From assembly GCA_021464525.1 (NCBI GenBank), contig JADRCO010000054.1:1-62185 (forward strand): a DNA stretch of 62,185 nucleotides. Reading direction: 5' to 3'. The notes under the pieces are model-generated. The model saw only the letters and a program-made list of their open reading frames with translations. It was not told the DNA's origin and searched no databases. Every line of letters starts with the position of its first letter. Position 1 is the stretch's first letter. Of this stretch, positions 24,968-37,025 are shown piece by piece. The DNA is from Rhizophagus sp. LPA8_4_AMF. Its lineage: Eukaryota; Glomeromycota; Glomeromycetes; Glomerales; Glomeraceae. The translations under genes and the position numbers were made by a program.

Positions 24968-27900
24968 AACTCTCGAAGAAATAAATAAAAAAAAAATTCT
25001 TTTTTATTTCTTAATTTTTTTTATTACTTTTTTTAAGAGTCAAAAAAAAAAAAAATGTAGTCATAAAGTCTCGTTTTTAAGAAAGAAGAGAAAAAAAAAG
25101 AACCACGTTAATTAAAGAAAAAAAAATAACAAAAACTGAATGAAAGAAATAGGGATCCCTTTTATTATTTCTAGTGGCTGTGTAATGTCACAATTGTAAA
25201 AATATTATGGTAAGTTTACAAGTGGCTATTGATACAAGATATATATATATATATATAAATTCAAAAGAAATAAATAATGACACGATTAATGATTTTTTAT
25301 GAATTTTTCTAAATTTATCCTGGAATTTTTTTTTTAAGGAAATTTGATAGAGGATAGATCGACACGCCAAGATGTAATTTACCAAATTTGCCCAAATTAT
25401 TTATTCGGTAAACTACAAAATTAAATATTCATCCAAGCCCCAAATCACGAATTTCCTTTTTTCTCTCTTCCCATAATATTTGGTCGAAGTATAAAACTAC
25501 ACCAAATTCCAATTCTTTTACAACCGAAAAAATTGGAAATCGGATGACTTTTTTTTTTCACAATAAAACGGATATTATATATAAATTTAGATAAATTTAT
25601 ATTAATATTATATTTCTTGTTAAAAATTTTTTTTTTTTGATATTATATAAATTATATAAATTACATAGATTACATGAATTTACATAAACAAGATATATCG
25701 ATATATTCATAGAAAGTTTTATATAAATAAGTCAATCATTTTTTAATAAAAAAAAAAAATAAATAAATTTTGATTATACACGAAATTAAACTTTCCCAAA
25801 AACTTTTTTTTAAAAAAAAATTGCATAAACAATATAACTTAAATTTTCTGATAATTAGCAGTACAAGGATCTTCAATTTATTAGCCATATCACATAATTA
25901 TGTTGTAACTCAATATGAATTTACTATTTCAGGCAAGTTTATTGAATAATAAAATCATTTTTGAACAATGAATTTCCCATTAAAAGTAATTTAATAGTAA
26001 GCGTGTAATTTCTACTATTTTTAACAAATAATTTTCTAAAATTATATTGATATCCTAACGTGGCGCAGGAGAAAATTCTCACAGCCATTCTATGGCTTTG
26101 TTAACAAAGCCACGAATGAGAAACGGCAACTTCTCTTTTAAAAATATTTTGACTTTTACTAATGAAAATTATGCCATACATTTGAATGTTGATTTACGTC
26201 ATAATTTCCTTATATGTATTTTTTATCAATTTACTTTTTTTGTATGCTTTCATAGGGATATTTTTAGGTACATATATGAAGTCTGAATTTTTGTATGAAA
26301 TTATCAAAGGTTTATTGGTTTTTTTTTTCTAAAATTATTCTTTATATTGGAGAGAATTTTAACATTTTTAGTGTGCATGTAAATTTGATGTTCACTTAAA
26401 TGTTCGTTCCCGCTAAGCCTCCTTGGAAAACTAGTTGGCTTTAAAAGTGGCTTAAAAATTGTAAATATTGTGATAATAATAATGACATGTAAAATTTTTT
26501 TACTACATCAAATTTTTTTTGTCCTGCAATCAATAATATCCTTAAAGTAACTGTATGATTCAATTAATTTAGCTTTTTTGAAATTTACCGGAATACTATT
26601 AGAGTATAAAACAACGCAACAATGGGGAAGATGATAATATCAAAAAAGACTAATATGGGATCTTATAGTTTATTAATAAAATGTACCGTTTTTTTAAGGG
26701 TGGAATATATGGGAATTACGTTTGATGTCATCGCACGACTCGCACGTGGTTCTTTTTCATCATTCGTCTATATTAAAGGATATTGATAGTTAGAAAGAGG
26801 TACTGAGGTAGATTTTTCGTTACTTTTCTCTTTTTTTTAGCGATCGGCTCATCAGATCTTTGGATGTAGGAATCGGCTACTATTTTTTTTTAAAAAAAAT
26901 TTTTTTAACGAAATGGATATTAACGGTCGTTATTTTTCTTTTTTTTAGCCGGCGGTTCATCGGATCTTTGAAGGTGGTTATCGGCAACTTTTTTTTTTAA
27001 AAAGGTCGGGACGCTTAGAGCAAATTTAAAGAACTCAGAAATATTCGGTAAAGCTTGATATAAAATAAAAATTATAAGCTAATTTTGGAGTACTGTTCCG
27101 AAGATGATGGTATAATTTTATCTAATTTTGAGCTTTACCAAATATTTCCGAGTTCTTTAAAATTTGCTAAGTGTCCCGACCTTTTTGAAATCAACTGTAA
27201 CTGGAACTTTTGTTGAATTTATCCCGCATTCCATTTACTTGAAAGCGTTTCAATTTATACGGATTTTTTCTTTGCGTTTTATAAATGATTGTTAGATTTA
27301 TGTCTTTAATCCTATTAGTATTTTTGACCGACTATACTTTTAAATCGAATAGATCTTTAATAGTGAGTCGACGTATAAAGTACGGCTTTTTAATATTGTC
27401 TTATTGGTCGAGGATGAGTTGGTAATGAAAGATTTTATTTTTATTGGTTGATTAAGACAATCATTACTATTCATAGGTTCATAGGCCTGTAATCGTTTTA
27501 ATTATTTCCATAAAAGATATTATCTTGGTATAAATGGTAATAATTTATCCTTTTGAGAAGGACATTAGAAATTTGAACAATATTAGGACTATTTAAAGTT
27601 TGTTTGAAATTCGTTTTTAATAACCCTTTTCTTTTTGTAAAATAAATACTGTCAATAAAGCCAGTTTTGTCCACAATGAATTCAAATTTTTTATTAAAGT
27701 CCGTGAATAGAAAATTGAAACAAAGGAACATGAAGCATTTGAACCATTTTGAGGTTATATGTATTGTTCGTACTTCCGATAATTCAGAACTGCGCCTAGA
27801 AAATAAATACTTTTATATTGTTCTCTGCCTCTCTTGTTAATATGTGATTTTTTTTTATTTTCATTTTACAAACAATATCTTGAACGAATTCTTGCATTTT

Positions 27901-28233
27901 TTTTTTTTAAAGGTACTTTTATGGTCACGAGATCGGATTAAAATACGCAGTAAAGTAATCGAAAAAATAACAATTATTTTTTATTTTCCGCACTTTAAAA
28001 AAACGATTTTAAAATCAGCCAATCAATATAATTAATATATTTGATGATTTGATTCAATTCTTTATCTTTTTCCCTTCTTAAAGCTTCAAACGATACGATC
28101 ATTTTTTTTTAACTTGAATTTTCTTCTTTCCTATTTTTTTTTTTTTTTAAAAAAAACCAATAATTCATAATCATATTTGACTTATTCTTTGTCATCTATA
28201 ATCACATTTATTCTATCGGAACCACCATAGAAA
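24968..28233. other. Intergenic region, AT-rich with repeats
   Basis: No supported gene. It holds poly-A/poly-T tracts. Around 26838-27000, a phrase of the type GGCTCATC-GATCTTTG-A-GT-G--ATCGGC is repeated twice in direct order, each copy followed by a T-run. A MITE lies at 26999-27187. Open frames at 26092-26286 and 27498-27731 look spurious. 28040-28230 is the likely leader of the next gene. Confidence 0.5.
26999..27187. mobile_element. MITE with ~57-bp terminal inverted repeats
   Basis: The left arm (26999-27056, starting AAAAAGGTCGGGACGCTTAG) pairs with the right arm (27130-27187, ending GTGTCCCGACCTTTTTG) with only a few mismatches and small indels. The total is about 189 bp with a loop of about 73 bp. 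No coding capacity. No target duplication could be fixed because the flanks are A/T runs. Confidence 0.75.
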
Positions 28234-28779
28234 ATGTATTCAGAAGATTTGTCACCATCATTAGATTCTTTTAACTCATCACCAACAATTTCGGAAACAT
28301 CAACTAACGAAAAATTTAATATGGAAACGGAAACTTCAACCTCTTTTAATTCACCGACGGAAACAAAAGAACAAGTTTCAAATATTATTCAACGTGCCAA
28401 TGAATTACAATTCGTTGTGCAAAATTTAATTAAAACTCACGTACCAGAAAAGAATGGTTCTTTATTATTTCCTTCATTAAATGAAACGGTAAATGTTACA
28501 GATTCTTTAAATTTCAACGAATCTAATAATAATAATAATAATAATATTTTGTTAAATTTTAATGAGAATGAAAATCAATTATTATTATTAAAAGATCAAA
28601 CTGATATAATTTCATCACAATATGATTATGATAATATAAAAGATATCTTGGATAAATCATTATTCTATAGTGATATTTGTATTATGCCACCATATTTTAA
28701 AGAAATTTATGATACTGCATATCAGGGTGGTTTATTAAATGTTGGGATTGATATTGAAGATTTCTTTAGCATGAATTAA
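28234..28779 (+). CDS. Hypothetical 181-aa Asn/Ser-rich protein
   Basis: A single-exon frame with ATG at 28234, preceded by a T-rich then C-rich leader. Residues 1-45 are Ser/Thr-rich. Residues 46-70 (KEQVSNIIQRANELQFVVQN) could form an amphipathic helix. A run of Asn follows near residues 97-104, then an acidic C-terminal part (DNIKDILDKSLFYSDICIMPPYFKEIYDTAY) that looks ordered. No family is recognised. A small nuclear or regulatory protein is possible but unproven. Codon use and the 181-codon length in AT-rich DNA favour a real gene. Confidence 0.55.
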   Translation: MYSEDLSPSLDSFNSSPTISETSTNEKFNMETETSTSFNSPTETKEQVSNIIQRANELQFVVQNLIKTHVPEKNGSLLFPSLNETVNVTDSLNFNESNNNNNNNILLNFNENENQLLLLKDQTDIISSQYDYDNIKDILDKSLFYSDICIMPPYFKEIYDTAYQGGLLNVGIDIEDFFSMN

Positions 28780-31700
28780 GGGATATTTTAGTCTTTAATT
28801 ATAGATTATGAAATAAATACATATGAACATTTAGACATCATTTAGTAATGTAATTCTTATAATAAATTGAATCTGATATTTACTTTATTTCAAATTTTTA
28901 TAATAAATTTTTACTTGTCAATTATATACGCTAATTCTAGTCATCTGATAAGTGAATCCATGAAGTGTTGATTTATAATGTTATAAAATATAAATATATA
29001 CTATTCCTTTAACTTAAGAAGTGATCCACCATATATTTTACACACTAACTAATTTATTATCTAACATTCCAGCAATGGCATTATGTCATGAATAAGCATC
29101 CTGTGGAATTTGCACTAGGAGATTCACTATTTTACATAAGATACCGACTTTAAGGCTTATATGTTGCTTTTTTAATACTTTCGCCTTTCGGATGTTTCTA
29201 TTCCAATTTATAAATTTATAACCATAAATCTTTAGTATTTTTCAAAGATCATGCAGAAATAATGTAGACTGTTGAATATTATTGGTTTGCTTCACTATCT
29301 TGTGAGTTTTTGCATTTATTCCGACAGCAATTTAAATGTATTAATTGAAAAAATAATTTTTTTCTTTGCTTTAAAGTTTTTCTGAGGTTAAAATTTTATT
29401 CAACCTTTTATAATATAGTCAACTTTAAACAAACTTCCAATTCTCTTATATACTATTAAATAGTAAAATTATTATATGATAATTTTATTAATAATATTAT
29501 TGTTGATAATATCATATTATAATAAAAAATTTAGTGAATTTAGGAGAAATAGTGTTTATATACAGTATATATACAGTGATGTTACACATATTCATCCATT
29601 ATTCTTATATTTTTATATTTTATAAAGTTCTTTTGATATTTTATTATATATACTTATTGTATAGTATTTATGTTTGAGGACATTTGACAGGCTCAGATTA
29701 TGTTACGTAAAGTGACACACAAATTGCTAAAATCGAAACAAGTATTGCCTAAAGACTTATACAATAAGTGTTTTATTATATAGATTCTCAAGATCATAAT
29801 ATATTTGTAATTTATAGCAACATTCATTTATTATATATATCATCAATAAAGCTATTTAGTAAATGTAAAAAGATAATAAACAGTATTTTATTTTAAACAA
29901 ATGTTATTAAACCCCAAATTTAAAAGCATGTGTACTGGTTTCGCAAACAAGGAAATTTATTTATCTTTTTTCGAATAATTATGAGAAAAAAGGCACGCAA
30001 TATTTTTAAAACATACATGTGAAATCAGCTAGAACGATGACAGATTCGATACTGTTGCTCATTAATAGATGGATATTTTTGCAAATCATGGAGGCAGTAG
30101 ATAGAAAGTGAATAACGGAAATTGAACAAGTGAGTAGTCGCTAATTTAGGCCAATTTATTTTAGCAGAACACAGTAAAGATTGAGCAATAACAAATGTTT
30201 TAAAGGTTCGCATTATCTTCAAATGCGACCATAACCATTCTCTCCAAGCTACTGATGGTGATTTTGCAAATGCTGTAGAAAAACAAGCGAACAACTTTAT
30301 TCAAAGAAACATGGGCAACGTTTCAGAAGAAATAGTTTTTATATGCCAACATAAAATGCACTCCGTGAAAGAATAATTAAACGTATTAGGAATGCTGAGA
30401 TGCCACCCAACCACAAACTTCTAGATGAAATTGATGAAGAGATACAAAGGCCAATATCCAACATTTATCACCAATAACCTTTTCAACCTAATAAATTAAA
30501 CAGTGATTTTAATAACAAGTTCTTGGCAAAAGTTTCTCCTTCTTCAATTCTATGAGAATCAATTTACCTAAATCTTCAACCTTTCAATAAATCAGCTGTT
30601 ATGTTCAACAGAGCATGTTTAACATCTTAATGTTTTACTTATGTAATAGAGGTATCGTTCGAAGGCGGATGTCCCCATCCAATAAATTCGGTCATTAGGG
30701 AATTTAATGCTATTGGATGTCACCATAAAATATCAGCCATTATTCATTAAAATCCTGCATATTCCTAATCGACTGAATAACACTATTTATGATATTAGCA
30801 AAGATTTTTAATTCGTCTATGTCGGAGTTTAAAGCCATAAAGGGGCGCAAAGTTGTATTTACAAAAGAAGATTGCACTATAACCATATTAAGTATTATAA
30901 CGGTGTTATTATACTGATAATTATACTTTAGATCGTCTATCCCATAACCACCTTAATTACAACACCACTACTTCTAATATGAATGCAAACGAACGAGCTT
31001 ATTATATTGACGCTATTGACGGACTGGTAATACTGATGGTTCATCAAACTTAGTGGCAGTTGCAGGTATCTTACTATATGAAATACGTTGAGTTTTATAT
31101 TTGTGTTATAGTTAGGTTAGGGTTAGGGTTCATTAGTCATAAAAGATTAACGACTAAAGCATTTCTCGCGATTCGACTGAGCATCGTCAGAATGGCTCTT
31201 GCATGGCGAAGATGCAAATCTGCCAATTCGAGAAAGAAATAATTTGCTAGTCAAACAGGTCTATGTTAATCATATATAACCGTGTAAGGTACGATTAATT
31301 TATTAAAGATATAGACTACCTCTATCTATAATTTATAAGTATAATTAGCATAATATATAAATCAAACCATCATCAGCAATCCTAATTAGAAGTAAGACAT
31401 ATTTAATCACGTAAAGAGATACTGTACACAAAGGTTACAAAAACTTATGTTTCTTGTTGGTTGTTCTAAATTGATCATATAATGTATGAAATGTAGCAGG
31501 ACCGGAACGACGATCGACCACCGGCCAAAATTCAAAATTGTAAGATTATATTTATATATACCCCATAAATTTGAACGAGATCTTGAAAATCTTTTTAATT
31601 TTCTTTAGTTTTTTTTTAATCACCATAATCACGCCTATAAATAATTCTGTCATAATTTTAAGCCCATACTTATTTTGGTTTAGCAATTTCGGTAAAATAA

Positions 31701-32059
31701 TTTGGCTGCATAACCAGATGATCCATCATTCTCACTAATCACAGATGTATTAATGATTGATCAAATGACCAGATTATTAATTATTTGGGAAATTCAATCG
31801 GTCTGTTTGTTTTCATTTAAGGTTCGGAAATTCGGGTCACACAGATTTATATATTCGAACAATCATAATATATTATGTTAATCGACAGGAGCACAAAACG
31901 TATCAGCCGATTTTTTTATTTTTAGTGTGGGGACCAAAATATTTTAAGTTTCGTCCCTTTTTTTTTACATAAATTGACCATAAAATGTAATGATAGAAGA
32001 TATATCGACTTTTACCAGAAATATTTTTTTCTGTTGATAATAAAATTTTATAGAAAAAA
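28780..32059. other. Gene-free region with repeat fragments
   Basis: AT-rich flank up to about 29900, then a segment of more even composition (30000-31250) that looks like old transposon DNA with many stops. A fragment at about 30670-30780 resembles, in inverted orientation, a segment near 36700-36820. 31112-31130 is telomere-like. 31250-32059 is the upstream flank of the CBS gene. Confidence 0.45.
31112..31130 (+). repeat. Short interstitial telomere-like repeat
   Basis: TTAGG followed by two TTAGGG units and a partial third lie within unrelated sequence. Too short to be a telomere; possibly a repair scar. Confidence 0.5.
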
Positions 32060-33886
32060 ATGGAGTCTAATGGTAATGAAAATAATTGTACTTGGACACT
32101 TAATACTAAAGGATCATCGTCTCATAATCATGAAAAGCAGTAAGTATTAATTTTAAATTAGAGATTTTTTTTTTATCTTTTATTTCATGATATTTACATT
32201 ATTTTTCTTTTATCAAAGCTTACCGGAACCTCCGATTCTCGACACTATCCTTGATCATATCGGAAATACTCCGCTTGTGAGAATTAATAATATCACGAAA
32301 TCAGAAGGAATCGAATGTGAAATATGTAAATATCAAGACTTTATTCGTATTTTGATATTTTAATTTATAAATTAATGTATTAAATTTTTTTTTATCAAAT
32401 TTAAATAGTGGCAAAATGCGAATATTTCAATGCTGGTGGATCCGTAAAGGATCGTATTGGTAAACGTATGATTGATGAAGCTGAGAAAGCAGGAATACTT
32501 AAACCAGGATATACAATTATTGAGCCAACTTCTGGAAATACCGGAATTGGTCTTGCATTAGCAGCTGCTGTGAAAGGATATCGAACAATTATCACTCTTC
32601 CAGAAAAAATGAGCCAGGAAAAGGTGAAAAAGTTCCCTAATTGAGAATATATAATGTAAATAAATTATTTAACCATTTTGTTATTTTTTTTTAATATAGG
32701 TTGATGTGCTTAAAGCTCTTGGAGCAGAAATTGTTCGTACACCAACTGAAGCATCATATGATTCACCTGAATCACATATTGGAGTTGCTAAAAGGCTTAA
32801 TAAAGAGATTCCTAATTCTGTGATTTTGGATCAATATTCTAATCCATATAATCCTATAGCTCATTATGATCATACAGCTGAAGAAATATTAAGTTCTTGT
32901 GATGGAAAACTTGATGTATTTGTCGCAGGAGCAGGAACTGGAGGAACAATTACAGGAGTGGCTAGAAAATTAAAAGAGAGATGTCCTAATGTTAAAATTA
33001 TAGGCGTAGATCCCGATGGGTCAATTCTCGCAGATGACAATTCATCAGTTTGTTCATATCTCGTACGTAAAAAAAAAAAAAATTCTTTTTGTAAAGTTTT
33101 AAATATCTTTTTTAAATCATAATGATATTAATTATAGTTATTTTGTAGGTTGAAGGAATTGGATATGATTTCATTCCAGAAGCACTTGATCGCTCTTTAG
33201 TTGACGACTGGATAAAATCAGATGACAAAGATTCTTTCATTTATGCACGTCGTTTAATTCGTGAAGAAGGAATTCTTTGTGGTGGTTCATCTGGTTCAGC
33301 AATGTGGGCAGCATTGCAAGTTGCAAAATCTCTTAAAAAAGGACAAAGAATTGTTGTGTTGTTTGCAGATTCCGTTCGAAATTATATGACAAAGTTCTTG
33401 AATGATGATTGGATGAAAGAACACGGATTTATTGATGATGCTACTAAGAAAGAGGAAGAAATAAAAATTCAACAATGGAAAGGAGCTACTATTAAAAACC
33501 TTAATTTAAAAGTAGCTGTTACTATTGACTCAAGAGCATCTTGTAGAGAAGCTATTGAAATTCTTGAAAAAAATGGATTTGATCAATTACCAGTTACTTC
33601 TTCACCTCATAAAAAATTAGTTGGATTAGTTACTCTTGGTAATTTGTTGTCTAGGATATCTAAAGGAAGAGCGACTCCCGATTCACCTGTTAAAGATGTA
33701 ATGTTTAAATTTGTTAGAGCAAAGAATTTCGAAGAGATTACACCAGATACACCTTTGGAAAAATTGACTAGATTCTTTGAGAACCATAGTTCGGCTGTTG
33801 TTACTGAATATACTAATGATGGTGCGCTTGTTCCAAAACATGTTGTTACTAAAGTTGATCTATTATCTCATTTAGTTAAAAACTAA
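32060..33886 (+). CDS. Cystathionine beta-synthase
   Basis: Five exons (32060-32139, 32219-32325, 32409-32623, 32700-33062, 33149-33886) join in phase to 500 aa. The enzyme condenses serine with homocysteine to cystathionine (transsulfuration, pyridoxal phosphate). The pyridoxal lysine is K76 in GGSVKDR. The substrate-binding loop is SGNTG at 104-108, and the phosphate-binding loop is GAGTGGT at 211-217. [10 protein letters not shown] follows in the last exon, and a pair of CBS regulatory domains occupies about 370-500. Residues 1-40 carry CTW (C10) followed by HNH (H22, H24) and H27 before [14 protein letters not shown]. This resembles the N-terminal heme site of animal CBS (CTW...H, 13 residues apart), which yeast Cys4 lacks. 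Heme binding is inference. Intact. CYS4/CBS is the usual name. Confidence 0.92.
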
Positions 33887-35625
33887 AGTTATACGTTAGA
33901 TACTATAACTTTTTTAATATTTATCAATTTTAAGTTTTTTTATGACACTTTTTAGGAAGATTTATTATTTATACATATAATTTTATAAACTGTTATTAGT
34001 AATCTTTATAAATTATGGAGTTGTCAGTTGTTTATTTTATGATAATGTTTAGTTGAAGTTCCAGCGGGGTATTTACAAAATTATGAATTATCTTATCAAA
34101 TTGGTGAAGCGAATCAAAGTTCTTTTCAAGTTATTTCTTAATTAGTTGGTAACAATACAAAATTAATAATGCTAATTATCATTAATATTAAAAATTATTA
34201 CAAATTAAAATTTGTTGATTTTGACAATTAGAGCAATAATAGATCATAATTGCTGGACTATAGCATTATAGAATAACTAGTTAGATGCTAGAATTATAAT
34301 ATTCAGCTACTTTTTAAGTAAAAATTGTTTTTTATGATTTTGTAATAAACTTAATAGACATTTTCTTATTCTCACTACTTAATAAAATATTCAGATAGTC
34401 AGAATCTATTCATGATGTTTGTGAATTATAATAATTTGAAGCAAATTTAATCGAAAAAACGATTCAAGCACTTATCAATACCACTACTTTTTATTTTGTG
34501 GATTTCCATTTACATATTATGAGTCTTAAGGTTCCAAGAGATGGTACCCTTTATTTCCCGGTTAAACATGGATGGAATTTTAAAGGAAGGCGGGCATATA
34601 AACACATTATTATCTATGGAAAAAGATATTAGCCAAGTCTTTTAAAAAACTTGTTGCCACCTGATCATCAACGTTGAGGTGCAGCAACATTGATCATACC
34701 TCGCAAAAAGGGAAAGGGCAGGAAAGGATACTATAGAAGGAGCATTGTGCCCTAAGGGTATTTGAAGTTTCAAATGGCTACTACAGCCCTTTTAGGTAAA
34801 GCAGGTAGTTTGAGGTTCTTAATAGCGGAAACTAATTTTGGGAATTAATAATATGAACCTTCCACCCTGTATTTTTTCATTCCTCCGTTTACTTGCTTAA
34901 TAATAATTTTTAATCTCGATCACGTAGTATGGAACATTTTTAGACGTATACACTTACCTATATCATACAAACTTTGACATTACATTAAAGTATCCAAAAA
35001 TAACAAGACAAGCCGTTACTATATAAAGAGGCGGATTTAAAGTACAGCCTAATGCTGACCTCGTATAGACTACAATTTGTCTTTTCAGATTGGCCCGAAA
35101 GTAACGATCAAGAATTATACCACTTTTTTTCACAATCACAGATATAATTTTAGTGTTGACCAGACTTCAAATCTCATAATGGAGTTGCTACCGATCTTAC
35201 AAAAGAAATCTGTGAAATCATAATGTCTTTTTTATATAGTAACCGGTGGAATGGTATTTATTATTTATGCAATTTGATTGTGTAGCCATGTAGGAAATCA
35301 TGCACGGATAATATGTGAAGTGGTATGAATGATGTACGTACAGTTATCGCTTTATTTTAAACCGATTCTACGTTAGAACTTTTTAAAGTTGGCTAGCTCC
35401 TTAGATGTCCAGTTCTCTATGTGCTTCCGTAAGTCCATAAGACTTCAAGTCTAAGAATAAATATACGAGAACTCGTAACTGGATATGTTACATAATGTAA
35501 TTATTATTCAATGATACCTTAAGCATGTAGATGACAATTGCATTTTTATTATATTTTTTCTTTTTTGGATATTAGGTTAAATTTTAAATGGCAATGCAAT
35601 GGAATTTTGGGAATAAGGGATCCTA

Positions 35626-35985
35626 ATGCTTATCTTTCAAATAAATATTTTCATAAGTGAAGTATGTCAATTTCCACATGTTCCTACTTTTTACATCCCA
35701 TCTGGTCGGCGAAGAGCATTGAACACCGGCAACCAAAGAGGTCACCTGTGCCCAGTGGGACCAATACTGGGTCAGCGAAGAGCCTTGAACACAGATAACC
35801 GAAGAGGTCATAAGTGCCCCAGCACTGGTTTTGTGGCTGAGCGAAGAGCCTTGAATGACAAGAACCGAAGAGGTCCCCTGTCACGCCACTATTTTTCACA
35901 TATAAAAAAGAATTTTTACTTAAATTTATTATATCTATCAAGGAGGTACCTTGCTTTGTTCTTATTAGCGCCTCCCTCAGATTAA
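35626..35985 (+). CDS. Doubtful 119-codon frame across a 66-bp tandem repeat
   Basis: The frame covers three 22-residue repeats of the type RRALNT-NRRGH-CP. It has no known domain. The repeat period is a multiple of three, so the frame stays open through all copies, which weakens it as evidence for coding. The opposite strand is also open over most of the same stretch. Confidence 0.2.
   Translation: MLIFQINIFISEVCQFPHVPTFYIPSGRRRALNTGNQRGHLCPVGPILGQRRALNTDNRRGHKCPSTGFVAERRALNDKNRRGPLSRHYFSHIKKNFYLNLLYLSRRYLALFLLAPPSD
35709..35890 (+). repeat. Three 66-bp tandem repeats
   Basis: Units start at 35709, 35775 and 35841 with GCGAAGAGC(C/A)TTGAA and contain AACC(G/A)AAGAGGTC. The spacing is exactly 66 bp. 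The repeat is much richer in G and C than its surroundings. Confidence 0.85.
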
Positions 35986-36879
35986 CAATGGCTAGTCGAC
36001 CTTGCCTTCAAATGTTTCTATATCGAAAATATATAATATAGACTTACGTTTAAAGTACAATATTGCATCATTTTTATTTATTTCTCAGAGAAATACATTA
36101 TCAGTAGGAACTACAGGAAATTAGACATAATTTCGTAAAGTAAGACGGGATATCACACAAAAATATTCTTGATACAATGTATAAACTTTTCGGCTTGAAT
36201 TCTTTATTGATGCAGTAAATAAATTATATGATCCGACTTGTAACTGTGATACAAGTGAAATGGCATTTCCATTTTTTCGATTAACATCACCACGTAAGAA
36301 ATTAAGCCCAGTGTGGGTGAAAACTATTAATTTTTAGGTGGGGTAGCGAGTGAAATGAAATAATAGATGACGCTATCAAAGAGGGAGTGAGTACGCGGAT
36401 TCCAGGCGTTTCAGCATCACTTATTTCTTTGGTCTCTCACATTTACGGAAAATATCTATACCCGATACTATTTGTTCGCTATTGCTAATTACGAGATTTC
36501 GTACCATTCGAGATTTTGACATTCGGCGCGAGTCGCGCGAGATTCATGTATAATTTCACTGTGTATATTGTACACATGATGATTGTCAAAGATTTTCTCG
36601 GCGAAGAAGAGTAATATATCCGAAATTTTCATGAACGTCTAATATAACAAAGATTTGATTAATATGATCTCAAATGGACAGTTATTTGCGGAGTTACTTT
36701 CTGATGCTTTGACTCGATTAGGAATATGTGGGATTTTAATGCCCGTTATTTTTATGAAACATCCAGTATTAGTAGTATTAATTCCAATTGGTCACCGCAG
36801 TATTCCTAATGACTGATCTCCCCCATTTAAGTCCCTTAGCTTATAGTTTCTTTTTATTCTTATATAGAATAATTAATAG

Positions 36880-37025
36880 TTATTCGGCACGAAGTGCCGA
36901 ATAAGTGATTTATCCGGTATCACGTGATTTATTTCCTCGCACGATTTTAAATTTTATTATAATTAATAAAAAATCACATGATACCGGATAATTAAGGCTC
37001 GAAGTGCCGAATAAGTGATTTATTC
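36880..37025. repeat. Cluster of nested palindromes (MITE-like)
   Basis: A perfect 11-bp-arm hairpin (TTATTCGGCAC-GAA-GTGCCGAATAA) lies at 36880-36904. Downstream, ATTTATCCGGTATCACGTGATTT (about 36908-36930) pairs with AAATCACATGATACCGGATAAT (about 36970-36992). Then GAAGTGCCGAATAAGTGATTT recurs at 37002-37022 and itself folds with the following TTATTCGG. This looks like a small inverted-repeat element. Confidence 0.65.

Noticed and set aside
30025-30294. 89-codon minus-strand frame as a gene
   Set aside because: No domain and no continuation; it lies within apparent transposon debris.
31112-31130. Telomere
   Set aside because: Only about three units, embedded in other sequence.
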